Assembly (NCBI GenBank): GCA_004380135.1 | Contig: QXCR01000052.1 | Coordinates: 62,001-126,000 of the forward strand | Source: Stemphylium vesicarium | Lineage: Eukaryota > Ascomycota > Dothideomycetes > Pleosporales > Pleosporaceae | Length of the DNA: 64,000 nt | Direction of reading: 5' to 3' | In this document: positions 11,135 to 20,800 of the stretch, one piece after another | How the letters are laid out: each line of letters starts with the position of its first letter | Numbering within the stretch: position 1 is the first letter of the stretch | The notes under the pieces: generated by a model | Database searches by the model: none | What the model was told of the DNA's origin: nothing | Seen by the model: the letters and a program-made list of their open reading frames with translations, nothing else | Translations under genes and position numbers: made by a program

Positions 11135-11305
11135 CAGGAAGAATTGAAGGATTGAACTGAGGTTGTGTTGCAGATGCTATGGAAAGTTTAAGTAGGTGAG
11201 TGACCGTCAACAAGGCTAGCCTAGATAGGCGTAACTCGCTAAAGGTGAGTAGTCGCGAGGAGGTGAAGTGCAGGAGCAGTAGAGACCCCAAACCGAGACA
11301 AATCC
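11118..11305. repeat. Repeat copy B, homologous to the intron of the lipase gene
   Basis: About 150-185 bp are closely similar, in the same orientation, to 12286-12470, the intron of the lipase gene. Shared strings include CTAGCCTAGATAGGCGTA, GGTGAGTAGTCGCGAG, GTAGGTGAGTGACCGT and ACCCCAAACCG. It directly follows the transposase relic, so it may be the 3' non-coding part of that element or an independent small element. No similarity continues into the lipase exons. Confidence 0.8.
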
Positions 11306-11646
11306 AGAGGATGGCGATGTATCCAAATAACTTTACACTATGTTGAAGTCTCCCGCAAACTGTGAAACTCTTGTGCAAGGTTTTTATGCAATCGTTGTAG
11401 TAGTGTTGGCTGACTGACTTGCTTGGTTGGCCGAATCACTAGGGAAACACATGAGGCACAACTTGAAGAGCTTCTAAAGAAGCTTCTAGTGTGTTAAATA
11501 CCTAGGTATATGTGCACGGAAGCACTTCGATTGTACGCTTTGTTTACTACTACATATATCCATTTATCTTTATGCTGTACACAGATGAAATGAGCGTAGA
11601 GTGCTCTTCTGTCATTGTCTTGCTTGCCCAGGGTGTTTGTTTGTCA
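11306..11646. other. 3' flank of the lipase gene
   Basis: These 341 bp lie between the lipase stop codon and repeat copy B. The sequence is AT-rich (for example TTAAATACCTAGGTATA near 11495) and no gene is visible. Confidence 0.4.
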
Positions 11647-13206
11647 TTATCTCCAACTGTTTACAACAGTATATAACGCGACAAAGTCTCTAAACCGGTC
11701 TGTCGTCGGCTGGGCTGCTTTGGTGTTACAACCCTTTGGCAAAGCAACGTGATCAAAGCGGTCCTTGATCCATTGTAAGTAATCGTGCTGTAGCGCCTGG
11801 CTAGCACCGAAGTGATCGACTTCGGGATACAGCCATAGACTAGCTGTGGACTCAGGGTATCCTTGGCAAGTATGGTTGAAGTCCCACACTGTGTTGTTAA
11901 CGTACACGAACGGGTCGTCAATGCCCTGAACCACGAGCATTGGTGAAGCAAGAGGGTGCAGGCCAGCACCGTTATAGCGCTCCTGCCAGTCGACGACAAC
12001 TGGGTGTTCAAACCAGCTCAGGTCCTTGAATAATTCGTCACCAGTAAGATTGGCAAAGAGCGCCTGGCCAGTTTGAACGCAACCCTGGTTTGCTAGAGGA
12101 ATGCGACCAAGGGCAGTGTCGGTGAGGTAGTCTTCAAGACGGATGTCGTTGGAGAACAACGAGGCAAGGGACTGAAGAATATAGATCGCTACGGAGTTGC
12201 CAACTGGGCCACCATTTGCCCATTGAATTGATTCAGGGATAAGGTCCAGAGGCCGAAGTGCAGGTGATATAGCGGCTGTGCCAATCTGTCGGAGTTGTTG
12301 AACGCACGCATAGGGTAAAAGTTGAGGATTGACTGAGGTTGTATTGTAGAAGCTATGGAAGGTTTATGTAGGTGAGTGACCGTAAACAGCGCTAGCCTAG
12401 ATAGGCGTAGCTTGCTAAGGTGAGTAGTCGCGAGTGCAGCGAGAGCAGGAGAGAACCCCAAACCGTGACACAATCAAACTACCCACCTTGAGCAGGTCGT
12501 CCTGGCCGGGCATCGCAAGCCGCTCGTTCGTCCGCCATGCCGACATACCACCCTCGCTGTGTCCAATCACAACCCACTCCTTAGAAAGTAAATCGCCAAT
12601 GGCCTTACGAGCTGCGATTAGACCATAAGCGGCATCAGCAGCATGAAGAAAGCCCGCTTCGTGCGCGAAGCCCTGGGGCATATCAGACCCTTGACCAGCA
12701 TAGTCAGGCCCAATCACAGCATATCCTGCTGTAGCTAGAGCGTACGGGCCCCGCCACTCGTAGTACAGGTCCTTGTGGTTTGAAGGCGCGCAGTTTCGGA
12801 CCCACCCAGCTGTTCTATGGGTCCATACCACGGTGGTGAAAGGCCGATTTGGGTCAGGCTTATTATACGGGAGCAGGGCAAAGGCACTTGCTGGGATTGG
12901 CTTCCGGTCAATGTCCTCAGCTATGTAGAGAAAGCGGGAAATTGACATGCCGGCTGGCGGAGCGTAGTTGGTGTTGACGATTCCTCGGCCAAGATCCTCC
13001 CATCGTAATAGGTCCCCCGGCTTTGCTCCAGTTATTTTGGAAGGCGTGCTATGGAATGCCTCGTTTGTTACGTCTTTGGACACCCATGATGCAGACTCGG
13101 TTCGGAGAACTTGTTGGAAGGCGGTCTGACAAGCTGTGTCGCACGCCTCTTGAGCAAACCCCGGGGCGGTTGAGAGGTAAAAGAAGAGGACAGACTGGAG
13201 TTTCAT
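11647..13206 (-). CDS. Secreted lipase, LIP family (secretory triacylglycerol lipase)
   Basis: Exons 13206-12487 and 12285-11647 with a 201 bp intron encode 452 residues. A signal peptide (MKLQSVLFFYLSTAPGFAQ) is followed by the LIP-family alpha/beta hydrolase: YNKPDPNRPFTTVVWTH, GYAVIGPDYAGQG, nucleophile Ser217 in GHSEGG, Asp363/364 in VQGIDDPFV and His398 in YPEVDHFGA. The triad is intact, so an active extracellular lipase or esterase is expected. Several Cys and N-glycosylation sequons support secretion. The splice junction (DDLLK|IGTAAISPALRP) restores the family sequence. The intron is about four times longer than other introns here and consists mostly of a repeat also found at 11118-11305. 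The gene is flanked by transposon debris, so presence/absence variation would not surprise. Confidence 0.88.
12286..12486 (-). repeat. Repeat copy A, forming the lipase intron
   Basis: The spliced-out segment has donor GTGGGT at 12486 and acceptor CGACAG at 12286. Positions 12322-12470 are near-identical to copy B at 11142-11300, but the adjoining exon sequences are not shared. This is the pattern expected of an intron that arose from, or was colonised by, a mobile repeat (introner-like). Confidence 0.75.
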
Positions 13207-13792
13207 GATTTGAACCAATGTATAGTGGCAATTGAGAGAGTATGATTAACGCTGTATCCAACACCAGAGGAATATCTTTGTCTTTTCATGAAGCTTTAAT
13301 ATGCCGCTGTTATATGTTTATTGCGCCGATGAATAAGCTCCTTCTATCTCAACCTCGGCTTCAGAGATTGTATTGAGACGAGAGAGAGGCCAATGTGAGT
13401 CACTTTACGATGGATGGGCATGCGTAGATTGACACAAGAGTGTCTAGCTTGGAAGGAATTCAACGTAGTCGGGCTGTTTTCTTTCTGTAGCCGACTGGAC
13501 ACGCAACGCTCGGCTACAGTACCGTTAGACTACCGAGTCCCTTACCTGACAGCTTCTGATATCGATCCCCGGGAGCGGGCACTGTGTGCGTGTCTTTGAA
13601 TAGTATGTGTTCAACGTCTTGCTGTGAGCTTCGGATCAGCTGGTGAGGCGCCTATTCTAGACACATCATCTAAACTTCGCCGTCTGTATTTTGGTACCCT
13701 AGCACGACGCCCGGAAGAGGAGCTGACAGTGAGCGAGCAGAGCTGCAAGCGGCCCCCTCGTTGTGTGATTGACATGAGGCCCTTTTCTCCAA
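13207..13792. other. Upstream region of the lipase gene
   Basis: This 0.59 kb should carry the lipase promoter, which reads leftwards from 13206. Short overlapping frames on both strands (13414-13599 and 13624-13935) have no recognisable content. Confidence 0.4.
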
Positions 13793-14175
13793 ATGCTGCT
13801 CGAGCAGATCTCGAGCAAAACACGAGCAGCCATCGTACAGCGTTCGACCAGGAGCCAGAACAGGCAGCTGCAGAAACAGCCATCTGCAATAGAGAACAAA
13901 CTGCACAAGTACGGCGGGTTGGGGGGCGGAGGTGACGCTGATGATCCGCTTCTCTTGCAAGAATCCGGCTACTCTTACGTGACCCCGGGGAATTTTCTGG
14001 AGCGCATCCATGACCTCGTGAGTAAGGGGAAGCCTATCGCGCCTGCTTCTTTGCGCTGATAGTATACCTCTAGCGGTCGCACATCAAGACCACGAACAGA
14101 TCGGCCGAAGATGCAAGGGCCCGCGGCTTGACGGAGGCTGTCGAGCTACAGCAGCCGCGAAGATATTCTATATAG
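13793..14175 (+). CDS. Possible small two-exon gene of unknown function
   Basis: An ATG at 13793 opens a frame to 14017, followed by a well-formed 56 bp intron (GTGAGT donor, GCTGAT branch-like site, CTCTAG acceptor) and an exon at 14074-14175 ending in TAG, for 108 residues. The predicted protein is basic with a glycine run (GGLGGGG) and a plausible helical end (NFLERIHDLRSHIKTTNRSA). Frame continuity through a good intron supports it, but I recognise no family. The true 5' end may lie in an upstream exon, because an in-frame stop is only 21 bp before the ATG. It could also be a decayed remnant. Confidence 0.35.
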
Positions 14176-14343
14176 CTGATAAGTTATCAATTACAAGCCG
14201 TGGAACTAGTCGCTAATTACGTAAGCAGACACCGTGAATGGGCGACCGTCGGTGTAATTCTGGTATTTGACAACGATGTAGGGTGAAAGGTATTGTAAAT
14301 ACTAGCTTGGTTTCCTTCAGTTTTTAGCGCAGAACAAGCATTT

Positions 14344-15999
14344 CTATGAACTACAGATAATCTTTCCCCCTACGATTGTATGGTTGGGCATCAAATCCTT
14401 GAGACGGTCAAGATTGGATTCGACTAGTGGATTTACATCCCAGATAGTCAAGTCGGCCAGAAATCCGGGAAGAAGGAATCCACGTGTCTCTGTCTCACGA
14501 AGAAGCTCAACAGCCTTCGTTGTATGTAAAGAGATCGCCTCTTCAACAGTGATGGCGTGTTCGGGCCCGCGTACACCAGAAACAGTTTCACGTGTCGCCA
14601 TTCCCCAAATGGACCGCATAGCGGCATACTTCCCGACGGGGTAATCAGACCCCCCAGTGACAAGAGCACCCTTGTCCAGCCACTGGCGCGCTGGAAAAAT
14701 GCGAGCGACCCGCTCCGATCCCCAATACACTTCCTGAAGTCCTGCTGTATCGTGATGAAGGGGTTGCTGAATGGTCACAGCTATCCCAAGGTCCACGGCG
14801 CGCTGCTGCTGTTTCTGGGACGCGAGACCTCCGTGTTCAAGAACCAAAGATCCTCGTGGAAGGTACGGGAAGCGTTGCAAGAGTATCTCGTACACATTCA
14901 AGACTTGCGTTATGGCCCTGTCACCGTAGGCGTGAGTTCCAATCTGCCATGCTCTCCGGATTACCGCACTCATCGCTTCTGTGAGATTTTCTGTCTTCCA
15001 CAGCATTATACCATGGAAGCCGGCGGGCGCACAACAATCATGGTCGGATGGTAAGACATCGTATGGCTCTTCAGTCGCCCCAGCCTCGATTCCACCGTCG
15101 ACCATGAACTTAATACCCCAGACGGAGAGCCAAGGTTGGCGTTGGAGATACCTCCACTTCTCGATATCATCAAGGAGCTCTTCGACTTCGGCCGCCGTGG
15201 TTAGTCCCAAAGTAGGGATCAACGCACGAACACGCACATTTAGCTTGCCGGCATCATGTGTCGCCTTCAGAGCCTCCAAATCAGCGATAGGACAGTAGCA
15301 ATCGCGGACGCAGCCTGTGCCTGTAGCCGCGTAGGACCTCGATGCAGCTTCTAGACCTGCGATGCGCTCTTCTAAAGTTGGAGACGGTTTGATCTTCTCA
15401 ATTGGAGCTAGGGCTGAGTCCTGAAATTTTCCGTTCAGAGAACCGTCTTTTTCCTTTCCGATGACACCGCCTGGAGGTGACTGGGTATCTCTGGTTACGC
15501 CAATCATTTTAGTGATGACTGAGTTGACCACCATGTTGTGGCCGCCCCGTCGGACTAAGATCGGGTGTTTAGTGGAAATCGCATCCAGTTCTGCGAGAGT
15601 AGGGAGTCGTTGCTCTTTGAGATTGAATTCTTGCCAGTCCGTCGCCGTACATATCCATTGGCCTTTCGGAGTGCTAGCCGCTCGCTGTCGCAGGCGGTCG
15701 AATAGCTCGTTGAGATCGCCGATATCGTTAACAGGAACGTCGAATTGGCACAGACCGGCAAGTATCAAATGCGTGTGCGTGTCGTTGAAGGCTGGTAGGA
15801 CAGTCGAGCTGGGTTTATCGATGACTTTGGTCTCTTTGCCAATGAGATCGTCTAATTTGTTGGGATCGTCTGCAATGGCTAAGATGCGCCCGTGTCGGAT
15901 GGCAATTGCTCGCTGTGTGGGCATGTCATCGTAAAGCGTTTCTATCGCTTTTGCACGAACCAGAATATCGGCTCGCAGGGAAGATTTTGGCAGTTCCAT
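14344..15999 (-). CDS. Amidohydrolase family 3 protein (NfdA/YtcJ-like metal-dependent hydrolase)
   Basis: An uninterrupted frame of 551 residues from an ATG at 15999. The metal-binding HxH is seen in FNDTHTHL (His75, His77). Further family blocks are ATDWQEFNLKEQRLPTLAELD, GVIGKEKDGSLNGKFQD, WGIKFMVDGGIEAG with the likely bridging Lys, QIGTHAYGDRAI with a metal His, EHGG and VTGGSDYPVG with the catalytic Asp. The C-terminal block (GFLLPGFLADLTIWDVNP) closes the composite beta-sandwich. No signal peptide, so probably cytosolic. Relatives hydrolyse N-substituted formamides, amides or cyclic amides, but the substrate cannot be read from sequence. It lies between the lipase and an MFS transporter, which suggests but does not prove a catabolic or detoxifying role. 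Confidence 0.9.
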   Translation of the reverse strand: MELPKSSLRADILVRAKAIETLYDDMPTQRAIAIRHGRILAIADDPNKLDDLIGKETKVIDKPSSTVLPAFNDTHTHLILAGLCQFDVPVNDIGDLNELFDRLRQRAASTPKGQWICTATDWQEFNLKEQRLPTLAELDAISTKHPILVRRGGHNMVVNSVITKMIGVTRDTQSPPGGVIGKEKDGSLNGKFQDSALAPIEKIKPSPTLEERIAGLEAASRSYAATGTGCVRDCYCPIADLEALKATHDAGKLNVRVRALIPTLGLTTAAEVEELLDDIEKWRYLQRQPWLSVWGIKFMVDGGIEAGATEEPYDVLPSDHDCCAPAGFHGIMLWKTENLTEAMSAVIRRAWQIGTHAYGDRAITQVLNVYEILLQRFPYLPRGSLVLEHGGLASQKQQQRAVDLGIAVTIQQPLHHDTAGLQEVYWGSERVARIFPARQWLDKGALVTGGSDYPVGKYAAMRSIWGMATRETVSGVRGPEHAITVEEAISLHTTKAVELLRETETRGFLLPGFLADLTIWDVNPLVESNLDRLKDLMPNHTIVGGKIICSS

Positions 16000-17769
16000 A
16001 GCAAGTCAGGCTTTAACAGCCTGTGTGTAAGCGAATCAATGAAATTTGATGTGGGTGAAGAGTAATGAAGGTGGCAGGACGACCATCCTATTAAAGACTT
16101 TCTCGGGACTGCAGACGCTTACTATCTACCCATTGGTGTCGCAACTTAGTGCACTCGATTAAAACCTTTGCGCAATCCGTTGCTCCGGTATACACAACCC
16201 TTCCGCCGCTTTCATCAACCTCGGGCTGGCGGTGACTGCAATCTCCGAGCGCGGAGCCGTACCGTCTCGATTGGGTACGTTTGTGAATGCGGTGGTTATG
16301 GGTGGGTGGTTCGTCAAGGACCCCGACCATGGGAATGCGATGGGCCGCGCACATTTCACCAACCTCGGGCTGACCGTCAATAGGTTTTCTCAGTGTCGGA
16401 TTGTCTGTACACCGCAACCTTACTGAAAGTTATCCAAGCATTGTAGAGCACCAGAATGCTCCTGCCATCACAATCCTTTGGCGAATAACGAATGAGGGCT
16501 GCACGCGTGAAGCCCAAAGTCGGAGCCCGAAAGCCCGAAAGCCCGACGCCGAAAGCCCGACGCCGAAAGCCAGAAATACTACCGGGGTCGGCGCAACTCT
16601 TACACATCGGTGAACAGCGTTACGAGTAGTTATAATCTGCGGGCTATGATGCCAGTGTGTATCTGAACCGTGTATGTCGCAGACTAGTAGAAAGTGACGC
16701 TAAGTGTTGGATCTGCAATGTACCTGCCGGCAACTAGTATCGGATGCGAAGATTGAGGTTTTGGTCGCACCTCAAGTTAGGCCTCAAACTTTGTTCGGGT
16801 CGCGAGATCCTTCTTGCGACGCTGTCTGAACGAACTGCGTGCTGGCAGATGTACACTGCAGCAATTTAGTGGCTTCCATGTCCAAGTCTTCGAGCGTCTT
16901 CAACAAAGCCTGCAGAACCAGAAGGACAACGCTTCATTACGTACAAGCTCTCAGCACAGGAACAAAGCCTACAGAGACGTTCTTACTTCAAGTTAGCAAA
17001 GAGTAGCCACCAAGCTCATCTGGGTTCGCGTCACTGCGATTTCATGAGCATATTACTAACAGCGTCAATCAAGGGTCTCGGCTAGTGGTTTTGCAATGAT
17101 GGACGTTCTAACGCAGGTAGGTGGGCAGTCAGGGGGCGGTGCCACAAAAGATGCTTAATTGTTGCAATAGCTTCTTCCGAGTTCGGATAAAGGTAAGTAA
17201 GACAAGGTGCAATAGCCGACGCAGGGCCTTAATCGAACATGACAACGGCCGTACGATGCGACGCTTCCACAAAAGCGGAAAAAGACACATCACCTCAGGG
17301 CTAATTGCTTCATACGAGCATAACATAGTGCATCTGAGTCTTTTGCGTTCCTAGAGCAGCCGCTTTTTCCGGATGTCAGATCCTAGCCAGTGCATTGCTT
17401 GGGAAGCGTTCTCAACAGCCGACCGAGTCTGACAAAGCGACCCCGTACAGTTCAATATTGTCTGCTTACAAGAACGGAACGATTATCGGCAGTAGTCTCA
17501 AAGCCAACGGAAAAGATGTAAACATCTTTGGGGGCGCATGTCGACCGTAGTGCCATTTAACACTACCTATTCATGACTGACCTTCTGGCTGCAGCGTCGA
17601 TCTTGTTCTCGCTTACCTTCTTCATCTTCTCTATGCTCCTCCAAATTGTCCCAGTAATACTCATAAATCTCCTGTGCTTTTGAACGGCCTCCGATACAAT
17701 AAGAGCACACGAGGTAGCTACGCCAAAACATCCGACACGGACAGGATAGCTTAGCGGGGGTAGAGCAAA
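16000..17769. other. Gene-poor 1.77 kb between amidohydrolase and MFS transporter
   Basis: No gene is recognisable. Visible structure: a 15-base string CAACCTCGGGCTG(G/A)C repeated at about 16216 and 16361, and a short tandem repeat at 16516-16572 built from CCCGAAAG and CCCGACGCCGAAAG units. The promoters of both flanking genes must lie here because they are divergent. The rest contains only short chance frames. Confidence 0.45.
16516..16572. repeat. Short tandem repeat (CCCGAAAG / CCCGACGCCGAAAG units)
   Basis: Two adjacent GCCCGAAA units are followed by two copies of the 14-base unit CCCGACGCCGAAAG. It is non-coding and small, probably slippage. Confidence 0.7.
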
Positions 17770-19427
17770 ATGGACCCCGAGTCAGGCAGAGAGGGCATTT
17801 CACACTGGAAGATGCTCGCCAACCAGGGCGTTGTTACGAAAGAAATCGTGGAATGGAACTACGAGGGTTCAGGAACTGAACACAATCCTTACGTTGTCGA
17901 ATGGATTGAAGATGATCCAAGAAACCCTACACAATGGACCCAAACAAAAAAATGGTTACAGGTGATAGCCGTTTCGAATTCGATCTTCGTAGTGACCTTC
18001 TGCGCATCGGCGTTTGCTGGAGGTAAGTTTTCATCACTCGTGCACGACGTGGAGGGGCAAAGGCTGATCTACGCAGGCATCCAACAGATAATGAAAGAGT
18101 TTAGTGTTAGTGAAGAAGTCGCAACACTTGGCTTGTCACTCTACGTCCTTGGTTTCGCTGCGGGTCCCTTACTATGGGGCCCTTTTTCTGAGCTCTACGG
18201 GCGTCAGGCAGTCTTTGTTGGCTCCTATCTTGGCTTCACGGCATTCAATGCCGCTGTAGCTGCCAGCCAGAATATTTGGACCATTCTTATTCTCAGATTC
18301 ATTGCCGCGACGTTTGGATCCAGCCCTCTTTCGAATGCAGGCGGTGTTATTGCTGATCTGTTCCACGCGGAAGAACGTGGATTGCCCTTGAGCGTATTTT
18401 CTGCGGCACCATTCATTGGCCCTGTGCTGGGACCCGTCATCGGCGGATTTCTTGGAATGCACAAAGGCTGGCGCTGGATCAGTGGGTTGATGGCTATTTG
18501 GTCTGGTGCGGTACTTGTTTTGGTCACTGTCCTCGTACCAGAGACATATCATCCGGTGTTGTTGAAGAGGCGCGCGGAGACATTGACGAAGCTGAGTGGG
18601 AAGGTCTACAAATCTAAAGCTGAGATTGACCTTATTTCCGCTAGGATTTCTCTTGGACAAGCATTATCGACCGGCCTTAAGCGACCCTGGATTCTTCTTT
18701 TCCACGAACCGATCGTTCTCCTTCTTTCGTTATATCACGCTCTCGTCTATGGAATTTTATACATGCTTTTTGACGCATATCCTATTGTGTATGGACAAGG
18801 TCGAGGCTGGAACCAAGGTGTCAGCGGCCTGCCCTTTATTGCTGTCGCTGTTGGTATCTTAGCCGCCATTCTCTATGTCATCCTGTATGACAACAAGCAG
18901 TACACAAAGCAGGTCAGGGAATCTGGATATGTTAGCCCTGAAGCGAGGCTGCCGATGTGTGTAGTTGGCGGCATTGCTCTTCCCATCGGTCTCTTCTGGT
19001 TCGCTTGGACCAACTCACCTTCATCACCCTGGCCTGCTAGTGTAGCAGCGGGCGTCCCGTTTGGCTTTGGTATGGTCCTCATATTTATGGCCATCACAAA
19101 CTATCTCATTGACTCTTATACCATTTTTGCCGCCTCGGTGTTAGCTGGTAATGGCATCATTCGGTCAACATTTGGAGCTGCCTTTCCTTTATTTACCACT
19201 CAGGTACGTCGCATTCTACTTGCCTTGTTGCGTCCCTAATCTTGCATTAGATGTATAACAGTGTAGGCATTCACTGGGCCTCTTCAATTCCGGCGTTCTT
19301 GGCTGTCGCATGCGTTCCGATGCCGTTTCTCCTGTACAAGTTCGGGCCTGCTATCCGTCAGAGGTGCAAGTTCGCTGCCCAGTCGGAAGCCTTCGCCCAG
19401 CGTCGTAGTCGTGTTGCACAACCATGA
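17770..19427 (+). CDS. MFS drug/polyamine-type transporter (DHA1, 12 helices)
   Basis: Three exons: 17770-18022, 18077-19203 and 19251-19427, with introns of 54 and 47 bp, encode 518 residues. The N-terminus has the DHA1 leader (EWIEDDPRNPTQWTQTKKW), then SLYVLGFAAGPLLWGPFSE with motif A around ELYGRQ, and motif C in APFIGPVLGPVIGGFLG. Twelve hydrophobic segments are present. The last exon adds a final helix and a basic tail (MYNSVGIHWASSIPAFLAV). The family is typical of fungal polyamine and multidrug exporters at the plasma membrane. The first intron is a multiple of three without a stop, so an unspliced message would insert 18 residues; the splice is preferred because it restores SAFAGGIQQIMKEF. 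It is placed between an amidohydrolase and a carboxylesterase. Confidence 0.9.
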
Positions 19428-20800
19428 GGACTCTGCAAACACATCTTGTACGAGATAATATTGTCACATTGGTCTATAAATTATTCCACCGAAGAAGAGC
19501 GGTTCATTTTCCCTATGATGGCATGCCTCCTTGGCATACCTACATTTGCATCCTTGCACTTCTTATTTGTCGAAAGCTTTTAGAGCTTTTATACCCCTCT
19601 TTATTCTGGCCTGCTTGGGTGAGCACCTTCCCTGAGTTTTCGACTGCTCTCCGAGCTCTTCTCCCTTCTCACCTTCACTGAATCGTTGGTGTTGATGGCC
19701 TTCAAGATCAAAGTCATCCACCCAGCCAACACTGACATTGTAGTCGACAAGTTTAAGACAGCAACATCTCCAAAGGTTACAATTTCTACAACAAAGTGTC
19801 CAAAATGCAAATGTACGGCAGTGTCAGATCCCTAGAAGTGTGTGGGGAAGGGTGAAGTGCCTGACGTGTTAGCACTTCTCACTGAGGGGCGTTTCCCGCT
19901 TACGGGCAGGGGAAGTTACACGCTGGACTTCTCTAATGGCTGCCTGCGGGGGTGAAGCCGCAATTGCTAACGACGTCACCAAGACGTCGGGAAGAAGGTG
20001 TCGGAAGAGGGACACCGCGAGAGAGATATCGATCCTGCGGAAAGTTATCGGATACGCAATCAATCTACCAAGCTACGCGTGCATTACTAGCGAGGCCTTT
20101 CCGCGGATATCATGCCTTGTTTCCGTTGGAAAGTGATAGATACCGTCTCTATATGCCGGAAAACTCTGCAGACCGAGAACGGCCAATTGAGTTACAAGGA
20201 TTATGGAAAAGTGCGCGATTTTGGCTTATGGGGGTTCTCGGCAGGTAGGGACGGGTATTAGCAAAGAACGCTATTTACAAGGGAGTAGCGTGTACACATC
20301 CATGGATCGCCATTTAATGTGCAGTCTCAATTTCGGACATACTGTCTCATGCGAACAACGACCGAAAAGACTCCTTGCTTTACTTAGGGCCGTTTAATCA
20401 AGCATGAAAGATATGCGTAAGTGCACAAGCCTAATACTAACGAAAAGCGATGATATACTGGACTATCCTTATCATACGGTCTGTGACGAATACCTAGCGG
20501 AGCCTAGTATGTAAGACCGTCTGATTTGGCTCTATCCAAGCTTCGAGTAAAACCTCCTAGCCTTACCCTGGTAAGGATAGCAATAGTAATTTACACGGAT
20601 TCATGGGTAATTTGTAGGCCATAAATATACGACATAGTTAGAAGTTCCTCGGTCTTATTGAATCCGAAGCTTCCGTAACTATCTATTCGAAGGTTCCGAT
20701 GGCCGCAGCAAAAAAGGTTATAAGTACTTTTGAAGGACATACATTCGCTCATTTCTTCTGTCATTGTTACACTACCAACTATCAGGAACTTCCTCTGAGA
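19428..20800. other. Gene-poor region between MFS transporter and carboxylesterase
   Basis: Apart from one small possible ORF at 19695-19835, no gene is seen in this 1.37 kb. A frame at 19424-19681 overlaps the transporter stop and has no recognisable content. The last part (about 20400-20800) is AT-rich and presumably carries the carboxylesterase promoter. Confidence 0.4.
19695..19835 (+). CDS. Possible 46-residue Cys-containing small ORF
   Basis: An ATG at 19695 opens a 46-residue frame that reads smoothly (MAFKIKVIHPANTDIVVDKF) and ends with a CPKCKC cluster. The composition is protein-like, but nothing else supports it: no signal peptide, no intron and no recognised family. It may be the last exon of a longer gene or a chance frame. 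Confidence 0.2.
   Translation: MAFKIKVIHPANTDIVVDKFKTATSPKVTISTTKCPKCKCTAVSDP

Noticed and set aside
12415..12486. Reading the lipase as truncated at the in-frame stop after KVGSLIVSRFGV
   Set aside because: The stop lies in an intron with good GT/AG sites; splicing restores the family sequence and the catalytic Asp and His.
16091..16426. Frames on both strands near the amidohydrolase promoter, with a repeated SPRL(V/M)K string
   Set aside because: The similarity comes from a duplicated 15-base DNA string; no family match and frames too short.
17567..17803. Cys-rich 78-codon frame on the reverse strand overlapping the MFS start
   Set aside because: It overlaps the 5' end of a certain gene antisense, has no family resemblance, and its Cys content follows from local composition.
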